This document shows, one piece after another, positions 47,179 through 55,920 of a DNA stretch of 64,000 nucleotides. Location of the stretch: assembly GCF_000093085.1 (NCBI RefSeq), contig NC_014219.1:744001-808000 (forward strand), given 5' to 3'. The position numbers were made by a program, and so were the translations under genes. Each line of letters starts with the position of its first letter. Position 1 is the first letter of the stretch. The notes beneath the pieces were generated by a model, which made no database searches, was not told the origin of the DNA, and saw only the letters and a list, made by a program, of their open reading frames with translations. Source of the stretch: [Bacillus] selenitireducens MLS10. GTDB taxonomy: Bacteria > Bacillota > Bacilli > Bacillales > Salisediminibacteriaceae.

Positions 47179-48249
47179 TTAATCGAGAAATTCAGCGTCA
47201 GTGTCCCAGTCTTCATGCCACGAAACACCCTGCGCTTCCGCATGGTCACGATTGATAAAGAGCTGCATATCAGCCGGATACTCGGCATGAATATCAGCCG
47301 TTGTCGCATCTCCGCTCAAAATCTCCGCAGCCATTTCACCGGAGCGGTAGCCGATGGAAAAGTAATCGATCCCGAACGTCGCAAATCCGCCCCGTTCAAG
47401 GGAATCCGGCTCACCGACGATCATGGGAATGCTGTAGCTGTTGGCAGTGTCCACTACGACTTCAAGGGCGGATACGACCGTGTTGTCTGTTACGATAAAG
47501 AACACATCAGCCGTTCCGACGAGTGATTCGGCGGCCTGTTGCACCTCGGCAGACGTGGAGACGCTTCGTGAGCTCGACTCAAGGCTCGTCCCCTCAATAG
47601 CCGCTTCCACAGCTTCGATCTGGGCGACGGAGTTCTGTTCGCCGGAGTTGTAGATCAGGCCGACATTCGCCCCTTCAAAGTACTGATCAATAAAGTCGAC
47701 GGTCATCTCGATGGATTCCGGATGGAGGTCCATCACACCTGTGATATTGTCCCCTGGCTGATCAAGGGCTTCGATCAGGCCTGCGCCGATGGCGTCTGTC
47801 ACGGAGGTGAAGATGATCGGGATATCATCAGTCGCCTGCAAGGCGCCCTGTGCACTCGGAGTGGAGTTGGCAAAAATCAAATCCACCTCATCCGCGACAA
47901 AATTATTGGCAATGGATGAGGTGTTGTTCTGATCACCCTGGGCGCTCTGGAAATCGTAGGTGACATTCTCACCTTCGATAAAGCCGTGATCACTCAGCGC
48001 TTCTTTAAAGCCGTCAAAGGCGGCGTCGAGGGAAGGGTGCTCGACGATCTGAGTCGCACCGATGCGAAACGCCTCGTCGTCCGCTTCGTTATGGTTTGCT
48101 TCCGTTTCGCCATTGGTTTCGGCGGCGTTATTGTCATTGTCCGCGCTGCCGGCATCCACTTCTTCTGCGTTTTCCTCATTTCCGCATGCGCTCAACGCGA
48201 GCAAACCTGCCAGTGCGGTCCCTGTTGCAATTTTCCCCAGTTTCTTCAT
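47179..48249 (-). CDS. ABC transporter substrate-binding lipoprotein (TrpX-like)
   Basis: 356 residues. Signal peptide with lipobox LLALSAC (Cys ~22), an acidic Asn/Glu-rich linker, then a periplasmic-binding-protein fold of the ABC_sub_bind (PF04392-type) family: FRIGATQIVEHPSLDAAFDGF, DLIFANSTPSAQGAL and PIIFTSVTDAIGAGLIE. A GGGGGA ribosome site precedes the ATG at 48249. First gene of the transporter operon. Confidence 0.9.
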   Translation of the reverse strand: MKKLGKIATGTALAGLLALSACGNEENAEEVDAGSADNDNNAAETNGETEANHNEADDEAFRIGATQIVEHPSLDAAFDGFKEALSDHGFIEGENVTYDFQSAQGDQNNTSSIANNFVADEVDLIFANSTPSAQGALQATDDIPIIFTSVTDAIGAGLIEALDQPGDNITGVMDLHPESIEMTVDFIDQYFEGANVGLIYNSGEQNSVAQIEAVEAAIEGTSLESSSRSVSTSAEVQQAAESLVGTADVFFIVTDNTVVSALEVVVDTANSYSIPMIVGEPDSLERGGFATFGIDYFSIGYRSGEMAAEILSGDATTADIHAEYPADMQLFINRDHAEAQGVSWHEDWDTDAEFLD

Positions 48250-48569
48250 GTGTAAGTCCCCCTGGATTCAATATTCTGAAAATTATTATTACAATATATC
48301 TTAAACGATGGCAGGACAAAAGTAAATGAAATTTTTCTATTACTTTAAAGCGTTGGTGTAAAAAAGCTAAATCGGGATGATACTGTATGCCGTGTTTTCT
48401 CAATTTTCCTGGAGGATCAAGAGACAGCATGTGGAAAGGGGAAGGTGAATTATTAATTAGACCTATTTATTGAGAATGACCGTTCATGGAAACAGAAGAA
48501 AAACGGCTCTATAAAGAAGCTGGATTGGCATTCGTTTAGATTTAACAAAGACTTCACTCCGTGTTCTGT
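48250..48569. other. intergenic region without a supported gene
   Basis: AT-rich spacer between the divergent substrate-binding protein gene and the peroxiredoxin gene. It holds the leader of the ABC operon on the minus strand. Only very short frames are seen (for example 14 codons near 48430), none with a convincing ribosome site. Confidence 0.6.
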
Positions 48570-48598
48570 TTACGCACGGGGGTATATGCGTTACATTA
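48570..48598 (+). promoter_or_regulatory. promoter of the 1-Cys peroxiredoxin gene
   Basis: TTTACG (48570-48575), 17 bases, TACATT (48593-48598). Confidence 0.55.
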
Positions 48599-48612
48599 GT
48601 ATCTGTAAAAGA

Positions 48613-48627
48613 TAATAATAATTATTA
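48613..48627. promoter_or_regulatory. PerR/Fur-like 7-1-7 palindrome
   Basis: TAATAATAATTATTA is a perfect 15-bp palindrome resembling the PerR consensus TTATAATnATTATAA more than the Fur site found at 6979. It lies between the promoter and the ribosome site of a peroxiredoxin gene, fitting peroxide-dependent derepression. Confidence 0.65.
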
Positions 48628-48645
48628 ATAAGGAGTTGTTCAAAC

Positions 48646-49314
48646 ATGGGCGAAAACATGGAGCATCAGGAGAAGGAAGTAGTATCATTACCGAGAATCG
48701 GTGATCAGGCGCCTGCATTTGAAGCGGAGACGACGCACGGTACGCTGCAACTTGATGATTTTAAAGGGTCCTGGGTCATCTTATTCTCACATCCGGCGGA
48801 TTTCACGCCTGTGTGCACGACAGAATTTATTGCCTTTCAGGAAATTGCCGATGATCTGAGAGCATTGAACACGGAATTGCTCGGCCTCAGTGTCGACAGT
48901 GTTCATTCCCATATCGCGTGGGTACGGAACGTGAAAGAAAAAATGGGTGTGGAACTGACATTCCCAATTATTGCCGACCTCAATAAAGACGTTGCGAAGA
49001 AATACGGCATGATTATGCCGGGTGAATCCACAACGGAAACGTCCCGTGCGGTGTTTGTTATTGATGATAAGCAGATCGTGCGTGCTGTGATCTATTATCC
49101 ATTGTCCACTGGACGAAACATGCCGGAAATCCTGCGACTTGTGAAAGGTCTTCAGACTACCGATGAAAAAGGACTGGCTACGCCTGCAAACTGGGAGCCG
49201 GGGGACAAAGCGATTGTACCGCCGCCAATGACGCAGGAGGAAGCGGAAGAACGTGCGAATGACCCGGCCTATGAATGTGTGGACTGGTACTTCTGCAAGA
49301 AGGACGTTGACTGA
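48646..49314 (+). CDS. 1-Cys type peroxiredoxin (Prx6 family)
   Basis: 222 residues, AGGAG ten bases upstream. The peroxidatic Cys is in HPADFTPVCTTEF (about residue 54). The length and C-terminal block (STGRNMPEILRLVKGLQ, then TPANWEPGDKAIVPPPMT) are of the Prx6 branch. Two more cysteines near the end (YECVDWYFCKKD) could serve as resolving residues. It reduces peroxides in the cytoplasm. The upstream PerR-like box suggests peroxide control. It uses Cys, in contrast to the UGA-containing peroxiredoxin at 58639-59369. Confidence 0.92.
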   Translation: MGENMEHQEKEVVSLPRIGDQAPAFEAETTHGTLQLDDFKGSWVILFSHPADFTPVCTTEFIAFQEIADDLRALNTELLGLSVDSVHSHIAWVRNVKEKMGVELTFPIIADLNKDVAKKYGMIMPGESTTETSRAVFVIDDKQIVRAVIYYPLSTGRNMPEILRLVKGLQTTDEKGLATPANWEPGDKAIVPPPMTQEEAEERANDPAYECVDWYFCKKDVD

Positions 49315-49355
49315 TTGAAAAACGGAAGTCCTATAGGAAAGGAGGAGGTGTGATC

Positions 49356-49583
49356 ATGGCTTGCGTAAATGGAGACGGCACATTGACCGATTCGGCGAAG
49401 AATATGCTCAGTGCCGTGGACGGGGAAGCAAAAACAGCGGAAGAACTGTCGAAAGATGCCGGTGCCCCGCTGTTTAAAGTGAGAAGCAGTCTGCGCGATA
49501 TGAAATCGATGGGACTTGTTTCGGTGGATGAAGAAGACCGTTACAGCCTCTCAGAAGGCGGCAGAAAGATGCTGAACAGATAA
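49356..49583 (+). CDS. small winged-helix-like protein
   Basis: 75 residues from ATG 49356 with GGAGGAGGTG upstream. The middle reads as a winged helix: TAEELSKDAGAPLFKVRSSLRDMKSMGLVSVDEEDRYSLSEGG, with recognition helix and wing in order. There is one cysteine (Cys3). It lies 41 bases after the peroxiredoxin stop, with no terminator between, so the two genes are probably co-transcribed. It could regulate or sense in the same response; no characterised homologue is recognised. Confidence 0.75.
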   Translation: MACVNGDGTLTDSAKNMLSAVDGEAKTAEELSKDAGAPLFKVRSSLRDMKSMGLVSVDEEDRYSLSEGGRKMLNR

Positions 49584-49599
49584 CGAAGAGAAAAGAAAG

Positions 49600-49639
49600 A
49601 GCAGCGTGCTGCCGGTCGGCCTGGAGACGCTGCTTTTTT
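49600..49639 (+). terminator. terminator of the peroxiredoxin unit
   Basis: AGCAGCGT (49600-49607) pairs with ACGCTGCT (49627-49634), then T6. Confidence 0.85.
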
Positions 49640-49653
49640 GCGTTGAAATATCT

Positions 49654-50736
49654 TTATGCCCCGTAGAACACGAGTCCTCCTGCGATGCCGATGATCACAA
49701 CGAGCCAAGCAGGGCGCTTCCAGTAAACGAGGAGCATGAAGAGAAAGGCGGCAAAGGCCATGTCTCCTGCCGTGACCACCGCAGACGTGAACACCGGACT
49801 GTAGAGCGCAGCGGCAAGTATGCCGACAACCGCTGCATTGACGCCCCAGACCGCCGCCCGCATCTGCGGCGCCTGCTGGATCTTCACCCAAATCGGCAGG
49901 ACGCCGAGAAGGAGAAGAAAGGCGGGCGTGAAGATGGCGACGGTGGCAATCAATGCCCCGCTGACGCCGTCAATGGCCATCCCGAGATAGCTTGCAAAGG
50001 TGAAGAGCGGTCCCGGTACAGCCTGTGCTGCCCCGTAGCCTGCGAGGAACTCGGATTCTGTCAGGAGGCCCGCTGGGACAATTTCCCGCTCCAACAGCGG
50101 CAAAACCACGTGACCGCCGCCGAAGACGAGGGCTCCTGCCCGGTAAAGCTGTCGAACAGCTGAATGGCAAGGAGATCGGTGGATGCCCGGAGGATCGGCA
50201 AGAGAACCAAAAGCCCGGTAAAGACCGACAGCAAAGCCGCAGACAGTTTTAACGGCAGCTTCAGGGGCAAGCCTTCCGATTCAGGCAGGTCGTGATGCTG
50301 ATAGAGGCGTCACCCGATGATTCCGGCAATGAGGATGACGGCGACCTGGATCCACACTTCCGGCACCAGGAGTACGGTGATAAAGCCGAGCCCTGCAATC
50401 GTGGCCCGCTCCGGGTCCGGTGCGAGGTTCTTGCCCATGCCGAGAAGTGCGTGGGCGACGACGGCAACGGCGACGATTTTCAATCCGTCAATGATCCCGA
50501 GGTCAATCAGGCCCTGTTGCTGAAAGCCGGCAGCGACACCCATTAAGAGAAGCACAGACGGGGTGGTGAACCCGATAAAGGAAACGAATCCGCCGATGAC
50601 ACCGCCTTTGACCATCCCGATCCCGATTCCGACCTGGCTCGAAGCGGGACCCGGAAGGAACTGACAGAGCGCGACGAGATCGGCGTACTGCTTTTCGGTA
50701 AGCCAATGCCGCCGATTGACGTATTCTTCATGAAAA
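49654..50736 (-). pseudogene. chrA: chromate transporter ChrA, decayed
   Basis: A two-domain CHR-family transporter read on the minus strand in three pieces. The first starts FFHEEYVNRRHWLTEKQYADL, so the ~35 N-terminal residues with the usual SFGGP motif are missing; the break lies in the terminator of the BCCT gene. An in-frame TGA (50310-50312) follows VILIAGIIG where a Trp is plausible. A one-base deletion near 50146 in a T run shifts the frame within LFDSF; the next frame continues with VVLPLLEREIVPAGLLTESEF to the normal end. Three lesions make it non-functional unless some are sequencing errors. Confidence 0.85.
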
Positions 50737-50762
50737 AACAGCCTTGAATCAGGCTGTTTTTT
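50733..50762 (-). terminator. terminator overlapping the BCCT gene end
   Basis: AAAAAACAGCC and GGCTGTTTTTT form an 11-bp stem around the stop codon of the BCCT gene; the broken chrA coding remnant starts within it. Confidence 0.85.
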
Positions 50763-52323
50763 CGTCTTTATTTGCGGATTCTTCTTGATCGACTTCCACA
50801 TCTTCCTCTTGAACCGCCTGATCCCTGGCCAGTTCTTTGGCCACTTTCGGAGCGGTCCAGAGAAGCGGCAACAGTAAGAGGGAGACAGGGACGGCCGTGA
50901 CGACGATGAAGGACTGAAGGGCATCGACGCTGCTTTCTCCGATATAGAGAAGGCTGATGGCGACGGCGCCCATTACGCTTGCCCAAAAGACGCGCATCTT
51001 ACCGGACGGCGAATCGCTTCCGGTAATCGCCATCGAGATCGTATAGGACATGGAGTCACTCGTCGTTGCGACAAAGATAATCGTGACGAACAGGAATGCA
51101 AAAGCCATAAGCGTGCCGAAGGGCAGCTGTGTGACAATTGCGATCATGGCTGCCGGCATAGCGCCGGAAGTGAGTGCGTCCGACACGGATCCGGGGTTGG
51201 CCAGTTCGAAGAAAATCCCTGAACCGCCGACAACGGAAAACCAGAAATTCGTGACGATCGGTGCAATAATGGCGACGGCCAGGACGAGTTCGCGTATGGA
51301 ACGGCCTCTTGAAATCCGGCTGATAAAGATGGCCATCATTGGCCCGTAGCCGATAAACCAGCCCCAGAAGAAGACGGTCCAAAAGGACAGCCAACCCGCA
51401 TCTCCGCGGTACAGACTGGTGGAGAGAAAATCAGACAGATAGACGCCATAGCTTCCGACAAACTGATTCATGATAAAGGCTCCGGGCCCCAATATCAGGA
51501 CCAGAATAATCAGCCCGAAGGTGAAAATGACGTTGAAACGGCTTAAAAACTGGATGCCGCGGTGCACGCCTGTCACGGCTGAGATCGACGCAATGGTGAT
51601 CAGTCCGACAATGATCAGCATCTGTACGATGAACGTATTCGGAATGCCGAACAGGGACTCAAACCCATAAGCGGCCTGGAGTCCGAGAAAACCGATTGGA
51701 CCGATCGTCCCCGCAGCAACGGCAATGATCGAAAAGGTGTCTGCGGCGGTTCCGAGGAGGCTGTTCTTCATAATCTTCTCACCGAAAACCGGATAGAGAA
51801 GCGATCGCGACTTCAGTGGCATGCCTTTATGGTAATGGGCATACATCATGACGACGGCACCAAGGGTACCGAGAATGGCCCAGGCGAGAAAGCCCCAGTG
51901 CATAAACGATTGCGACAGTGCCGGAATGACGGCGGCTTCGGTTCCGGCCTCAACTCCCGGATACATTGGCGGCGTATCCGTAAAGTGAAACATCGGTTCG
52001 GCGGCCGCCCAAAACACACCGCCACCGGCGAGCAGGGTACACATAATAATGGAGATCCATTTAAAGTAACTCATTTCCGGCTGATCGAGCTTGCCGAGCC
52101 GGACTTTGCCGTATTTACTGACGGCAATGCCGATGGCAACGGCAAATGTACCGAGCATTAACAGCTGCCAGAACATGCCGAAGTAGGTAGCCGAAAAGGA
52201 AAAAGCCGAGCTGACTGCAGCTCCGGTTCCTTCGGCGGACATCATGGATGCCAGGACAAACAGAACCAGTGCGCCGCCGCTCATCAGCGCAACAGGTCGG
52301 TCGATTTGATTGGATATAGACAT
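50749..52323 (-). CDS. BCCT-family compatible-solute transporter
   Basis: 524 residues from the ATG at 52323, with GGAGGAAT upstream. Twelve membrane segments. BCCT hallmarks are present: GGGVFWAAAEPMFHF near residue 90, FFWGWFIGYGPMMAIFISRISRGRSIRE near residue 320 (the amphipathic-helix region), and an acidic C-terminal tail that often serves in osmosensing. The aromatic substrate box differs from typical betaine carriers (GWFIGYGP), so the exact substrate (betaine, choline, ectoine or other) is open. Confidence 0.9.
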   Translation of the reverse strand: MSISNQIDRPVALMSGGALVLFVLASMMSAEGTGAAVSSAFSFSATYFGMFWQLLMLGTFAVAIGIAVSKYGKVRLGKLDQPEMSYFKWISIIMCTLLAGGGVFWAAAEPMFHFTDTPPMYPGVEAGTEAAVIPALSQSFMHWGFLAWAILGTLGAVVMMYAHYHKGMPLKSRSLLYPVFGEKIMKNSLLGTAADTFSIIAVAAGTIGPIGFLGLQAAYGFESLFGIPNTFIVQMLIIVGLITIASISAVTGVHRGIQFLSRFNVIFTFGLIILVLILGPGAFIMNQFVGSYGVYLSDFLSTSLYRGDAGWLSFWTVFFWGWFIGYGPMMAIFISRISRGRSIRELVLAVAIIAPIVTNFWFSVVGGSGIFFELANPGSVSDALTSGAMPAAMIAIVTQLPFGTLMAFAFLFVTIIFVATTSDSMSYTISMAITGSDSPSGKMRVFWASVMGAVAISLLYIGESSVDALQSFIVVTAVPVSLLLLPLLWTAPKVAKELARDQAVQEEDVEVDQEESANKDEKTA

Positions 52324-52447
52324 CGTATATATTCCTCCTGTTTTCAAAGATGCCTGATGTTCAGGCACAATTGCAGATAATAGCACAGGTCAAAAGGAAA
52401 AGTAAAGCCCGAATCAGATCAGGCTATCCATGCCCGTCATCAAAATA

Positions 52448-52480
52448 CGCCCCCTGCCAAACAGAAGAAGGCAGGGGGCG
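52448..52480 (-). terminator. terminator of the DUF418 gene
   Basis: CGCCCCCTGCC and GGCAGGGGGCG form an 11-bp stem followed on the minus strand by TATTTTG. Confidence 0.8.
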
Positions 52481-52487
52481 TGACGGA

Positions 52488-53738
52488 TTAAGCGCTTGGT
52501 TTTTGTTTGAACGGCTGTTTCTTTCCATAGGTGAGTGTCCGCCAGAGCCATTCGGCAGGGCCGAAACGGAACCGGCTCATCCACCAGCGGCTGAAGAAAA
52601 TTTGTATGGAAAAGAGCACGAATGCCATGAGCCACCAGACAGCCGGACCAATCTCTCCATAAAGGCCGAGCCCGTAATTATAGAAGATAACGGTCATGAC
52701 GACGGAATGCGTCAGGTAGTTCGTCAGCGCCATCCGCCCCGTCGGGGCAAGGAGCTGAAGACGCCTGTTCCACGCCGGGCGCTGCATGAGGAGCACGATG
52801 CTCGTGATGTAGAAGATCGCAAGAAGCGGACCGCCGATCGACGTGCCGGTATAGTAAAGCAGCATAAAGCCGTCCACATCCGCACCGCCCTGATGGAAGT
52901 ATGCGTGTGTAAGCAGAACGTTAAACGGTAAGCCAAGGACCAGGGTGATCCACCAGATTTTTTTGATGTGGGGCAACTTCTCAGTCAGCTGTTTATGCAG
53001 GTCCTGTTTGGCTGCATACATGCCGAGAAGAAACATCCCGAGGATCATGGGCATAATCATGACATAGGAGCCAAGCATCAGGTTATAGTCATAAATCCGC
53101 ATGGCGGCGATGTCCGTGAAGGTCCCTTCGCCATAGGCCTGAAACGAGTCTTTAACAAGGCCCGGTCATCATGGCGACGTTTGATCCGGGTGTCCGGGAT
53201 GACGTCTCCCCATCACCAAAAGCAGTAGTCCCAGGAGACCGAACAATGTGGCCGGAACCGTCAGAAGCAGAATTGCCCAGACGAGGATCGTCTTTGCTTT
53301 CCGGGCATAGAAGGCGAGGAGAAGGACACCGGTAAGCGCATAGGAAACGAGAATATCCCCATACCAGATGCCGTAACCGTGAATCAGGCCAATCAGAAGG
53401 AGAAAGGCAAGACGACGAAGAAACAGGGTCCGGGGACGATCGGTTCGTGAAGCGGCTTTGGTCAAAAACAGGACAAAACCGAAGCCGAACAGGAAAGAAA
53501 ACATCGTAAAGAATTTTCCGCTTGCCAAGAAGACAATCAGCCATTCGGCAATCCGGTCGGCAGTTGAGGTGAACAGCGTTATATCCGTCATTATGACATA
53601 GGAAACGGGCGTGGCGAAAAACGGCATATTCGCAATGAGAATGCCGAAAAGGGCGAAGCCCCGGATGACGTCGAGTTCGTGGGTGCGTTCGTTCAGCGAA
53701 ACAGGTGAGGGTTGATTAGACAGCATAAGCAATGTCAT
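52488..53738 (-). pseudogene. DUF418 (YeiB-like) membrane protein, interrupted
   Basis: The N-terminal half starts ERTHELDVIRGFALFGILIANM, the YeiB/DUF418 signature, with about five membrane segments; the C-terminal half ends in GRMALTNYLTHSVV and GPAEWLWR, also typical. Both halves are in the same frame but separated by two consecutive TGA codons (53166-53171). A +2 frame across this spot reads SNVAMMTGP and then stops, so two small compensating indels are likelier than point mutations. About 20 residues around the break are scrambled. Confidence 0.8.
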
Positions 53739-53842
53739 TCCTTTCCGTGCTCATCATGAGCTGATCAGAGTATGTACCACCATTTATTATATTGCCAGAG
53801 TAAGACCCTGACTAGCAGAATTTACAGGATGGATAAAAATAA

Positions 53843-53886
53843 ATGCACGTCACTTCCGGACAGGTGTTACCGGGAGGTGACGTGCA
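53843..53886 (-). terminator. terminator of the COG0523 gene
   Basis: GCACGTCAC and GTGACGTGC form a stem with inner CCGG pairing; the minus strand continues ATTTATTTTTAT. Confidence 0.8.
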
Positions 53887-53930
53887 GAAAGAACGTATGC
53901 CATTTCAGTCGATCTATCTCGACTGCTCTT

Positions 53931-55106
53931 TTACCAGGGAAACGGATCGGTCATCTTCGTCCAGTCCGAGGCCATCTCTTCATCGGTCAGAAGACAGGCG
54001 TCGAGTTCGGCTTCGATGGCTTCACGGTCGAGATGCTGGCCGATAAAGACGATCTCTGTTTTGCGGTCCCCGTAGGCCGGATCCCACTCCTTACGGTTCT
54101 GTTCATCGCTCAGGTACTCTGCAATGTTTTCTTTTGACGTGGCGGCCATCCAATAGGAGACAGGATCAAGGGAAGCGGAGGGACCCGCCTGGGAATACAA
54201 TACGGCAAGATCATGTCGGGTTGCGCACCAGACAATCCCTTTTGAGCGGATGACGGTCTCGGGGATCTCTTCACCCCAGGCCATCAGACGCTCGGAATGA
54301 AACGGCCGGTTTCTGCGGTAGGCAAAGGAAGAGATGCCGTATTCTTCTGTTTCGGGCGTATGTTCTTCTGCTTCAAGTTCCTTCAGCCAGCCGGCGGAGA
54401 GGCTCGCTTTCTCGAAATCGAAGCGTTTCGTATCGAGTACGGAAGCCGGATCAATCATACCATAGCTTGTTTCAATGATTGTGGCTTCAGGCTGAAGAGA
54501 CGTCATCACTGCCCGGATCTTTGCGAGGGCATCCTCAGAGATCGCGTCTGTCTTATTCAGGATGAGTACATCACAAAATTCAATCTGATCGATCAGGAGA
54601 TCACTCACGTCGCGGATGTCATTGTCATCTGCTTCCTGTTGTCTGGATTTCAGGGACTCTCCCGACTGATAATCATGCCAAAACCGCTGGCAGTCGACGA
54701 CAGTGACCATCGTATCGAGACGGCAGACGGCAGACAGGTCAATGCCCATCTCTTCATCAATCATCGTGAACGTCTGTGCGACAGGGACAGGCTCGGAAAT
54801 GCCGCTAGATTCGATCAGTAAATAGTCGATACCGCCCCGATCAGCGATCTTCTTCACTTCTTCAAGGAGGTCTTCACGAAGCGTGCAGCAAATGCAGCCA
54901 TTCGACATTTCAATCAGTTGATCGTCCGTTCTGTAAAGGGAGCGGTTTTTTACATCCAGGGCATCGATGTTGATTTCACTCATATCATTGACTATCACTG
55001 CTGTATTCGTTAAAGAAGGGTCCTGAAGGAGCCGGTTTAACAGCGTCGTTTTTCCGGCGCCAAGGTAGCCGCTCAGGACCGTCACGGGGATGCGGGTGTC
55101 GGTCAT
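53931..55106 (-). CDS. COG0523 (CobW/YciC-type) GTPase, zinc chaperone
   Basis: 391 residues from the ATG at 55106 (GGAGTGA upstream). P-loop SGYLGAGKTTLLN at residues 12-24, metal-binding NGCICCTLREDLL with the CxCC motif, and G4 LILNKTDA are present. The C-terminal CobW domain follows with WMAATSKENI. A perfect Zur box lies 15 bases upstream of the start, so it is the YciC-like member of the Zur regulon. It is thought to deliver zinc to client enzymes under zinc limitation. Confidence 0.92.
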   Translation of the reverse strand: MTDTRIPVTVLSGYLGAGKTTLLNRLLQDPSLTNTAVIVNDMSEINIDALDVKNRSLYRTDDQLIEMSNGCICCTLREDLLEEVKKIADRGGIDYLLIESSGISEPVPVAQTFTMIDEEMGIDLSAVCRLDTMVTVVDCQRFWHDYQSGESLKSRQQEADDNDIRDVSDLLIDQIEFCDVLILNKTDAISEDALAKIRAVMTSLQPEATIIETSYGMIDPASVLDTKRFDFEKASLSAGWLKELEAEEHTPETEEYGISSFAYRRNRPFHSERLMAWGEEIPETVIRSKGIVWCATRHDLAVLYSQAGPSASLDPVSYWMAATSKENIAEYLSDEQNRKEWDPAYGDRKTEIVFIGQHLDREAIEAELDACLLTDEEMASDWTKMTDPFPW

Positions 55107-55120
55107 CGTATCACTCCATT

Positions 55121-55135
55121 TCGTAATCATTACGA
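55121..55135. promoter_or_regulatory. Zur box between divergent genes
   Basis: TCGTAATCATTACGA matches the Bacillus Zur consensus TCGTAATnATTACGA fully. It lies in the 46-base gap between the COG0523 gene and the 55153 gene and can control both. Confidence 0.93.
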
Positions 55136-55152
55136 TTTGAGGAGGCGATCTG

Positions 55153-55566
55153 ATGCAGGAATCCAAATACAATGTGCTTAGAAATCTCTCGATCGGCAGG
55201 CTTTCTTCTGAAGACCGGCATTTGCTTACGGTTTATGAAGACCTTGAATCAGCGATCATTGATGAGGCACAGACGGAAGAAGAGCTCTTCAGAAGAATGC
55301 GGATTGAGCGGCCGTTCCGATTGACGGGTATGAAAGTCAATCTTACTGAACAAGCCGTCTACGACAGGATCAAGAACATTGAAGAACAGCTTGACGGGAT
55401 GATCCGTGAGCTCGAACGTTCCTTCAAGGCTCAGGATATGACGGATCTGATGACGCTCGCAACCGGAGAAGAACCGGATCCTGACAAACGCTTTTTGCTG
55501 ATCTCATTTGACGCCGATCCGGCAGGGAAATCCACAGAACAATCAATCAGAAAGGATGTTGACTGA
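55153..55566 (+). CDS. unknown protein in the Zur-controlled divergon
   Basis: 137 residues, GAGGAGG eight bases before the ATG. Predicted to be mostly helical and charged, with a coiled-coil-like segment ([19 protein letters not shown]) near residues 75-95. No cysteine and only one histidine, so it is itself unlikely to hold zinc. It ends one base before the S14 gene and shares its transcript and the Zur box. I do not recognise the family; a role in zinc-limited growth is inferred from position only. Confidence 0.75.
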   Translation: MQESKYNVLRNLSIGRLSSEDRHLLTVYEDLESAIIDEAQTEEELFRRMRIERPFRLTGMKVNLTEQAVYDRIKNIEEQLDGMIRELERSFKAQDMTDLMTLATGEEPDPDKRFLLISFDADPAGKSTEQSIRKDVD

Positions 55567-55567
55567 T

Positions 55568-55837
55568 ATGGCCAAAAAATCAAAAGTGGCAAAAGAACGG
55601 AAGCGGGAGGAACTCGTCGCCCGCTACGCAGAGAAACGAAAGGAACTGAAGGAAAAAGGCGACTACATCGCTCTGTCGAAGCTCCCGAGAGATTCAGCCC
55701 CGTCAAGACTGACGAGACGCTGCAAAGCAACGGGCAGGCCGCGGGGTGTGCTCCGAAAGTTTGAACTCTCCCGGATTAAATTCCGTGAGTTGGCACATAA
55801 AGGACAGATTCCGGGTGTCCGCAAAGCGAGCTGGTAA
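55568..55837 (+). CDS. rpsN2: ribosomal protein S14, zinc-independent paralogue
   Basis: 89 residues from ATG 55568 (AAAGGATG upstream). It starts [20 protein letters not shown] and has the S14 core [27 protein letters not shown]. The long form without paired CxxC motifs is the C-minus S14 (B. subtilis RpsN2/YhzA), made when zinc is scarce to replace zinc-binding S14. The Zur box upstream of the two-gene unit agrees with this. Confidence 0.95.
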   Translation: MAKKSKVAKERKREELVARYAEKRKELKEKGDYIALSKLPRDSAPSRLTRRCKATGRPRGVLRKFELSRIKFRELAHKGQIPGVRKASW

Positions 55838-55848
55838 AAATGAAGCAG

Positions 55849-55884
55849 AAGATCCGCATGTGTCCCCCGCATGCGGATTTCTTT
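55849..55884 (+). terminator. terminator of rpsN2
   Basis: ATCCGCATG (from 55852) pairs with CATGCGGAT, followed by TTCTTT. Confidence 0.8.
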
Positions 55885-55920
55885 ATAAATAAACAAACGA
55901 AAACAAGGAGTGAGTGTGAT

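Noticed and set aside
48430-48474. 14-codon frame upstream of the peroxiredoxin
   Set aside because: The GGAGG is about 14 bases from the ATG and there is no link to a regulator; too weak to call a leader peptide.
50310-50312. In-frame TGA in chrA as a second selenocysteine or as recoded Trp
   Set aside because: No Cys is expected there, no hairpin with a GU loop follows, and the gene carries other lesions. Genes elsewhere in the window use TGA as an ordinary stop, so a changed code is excluded.
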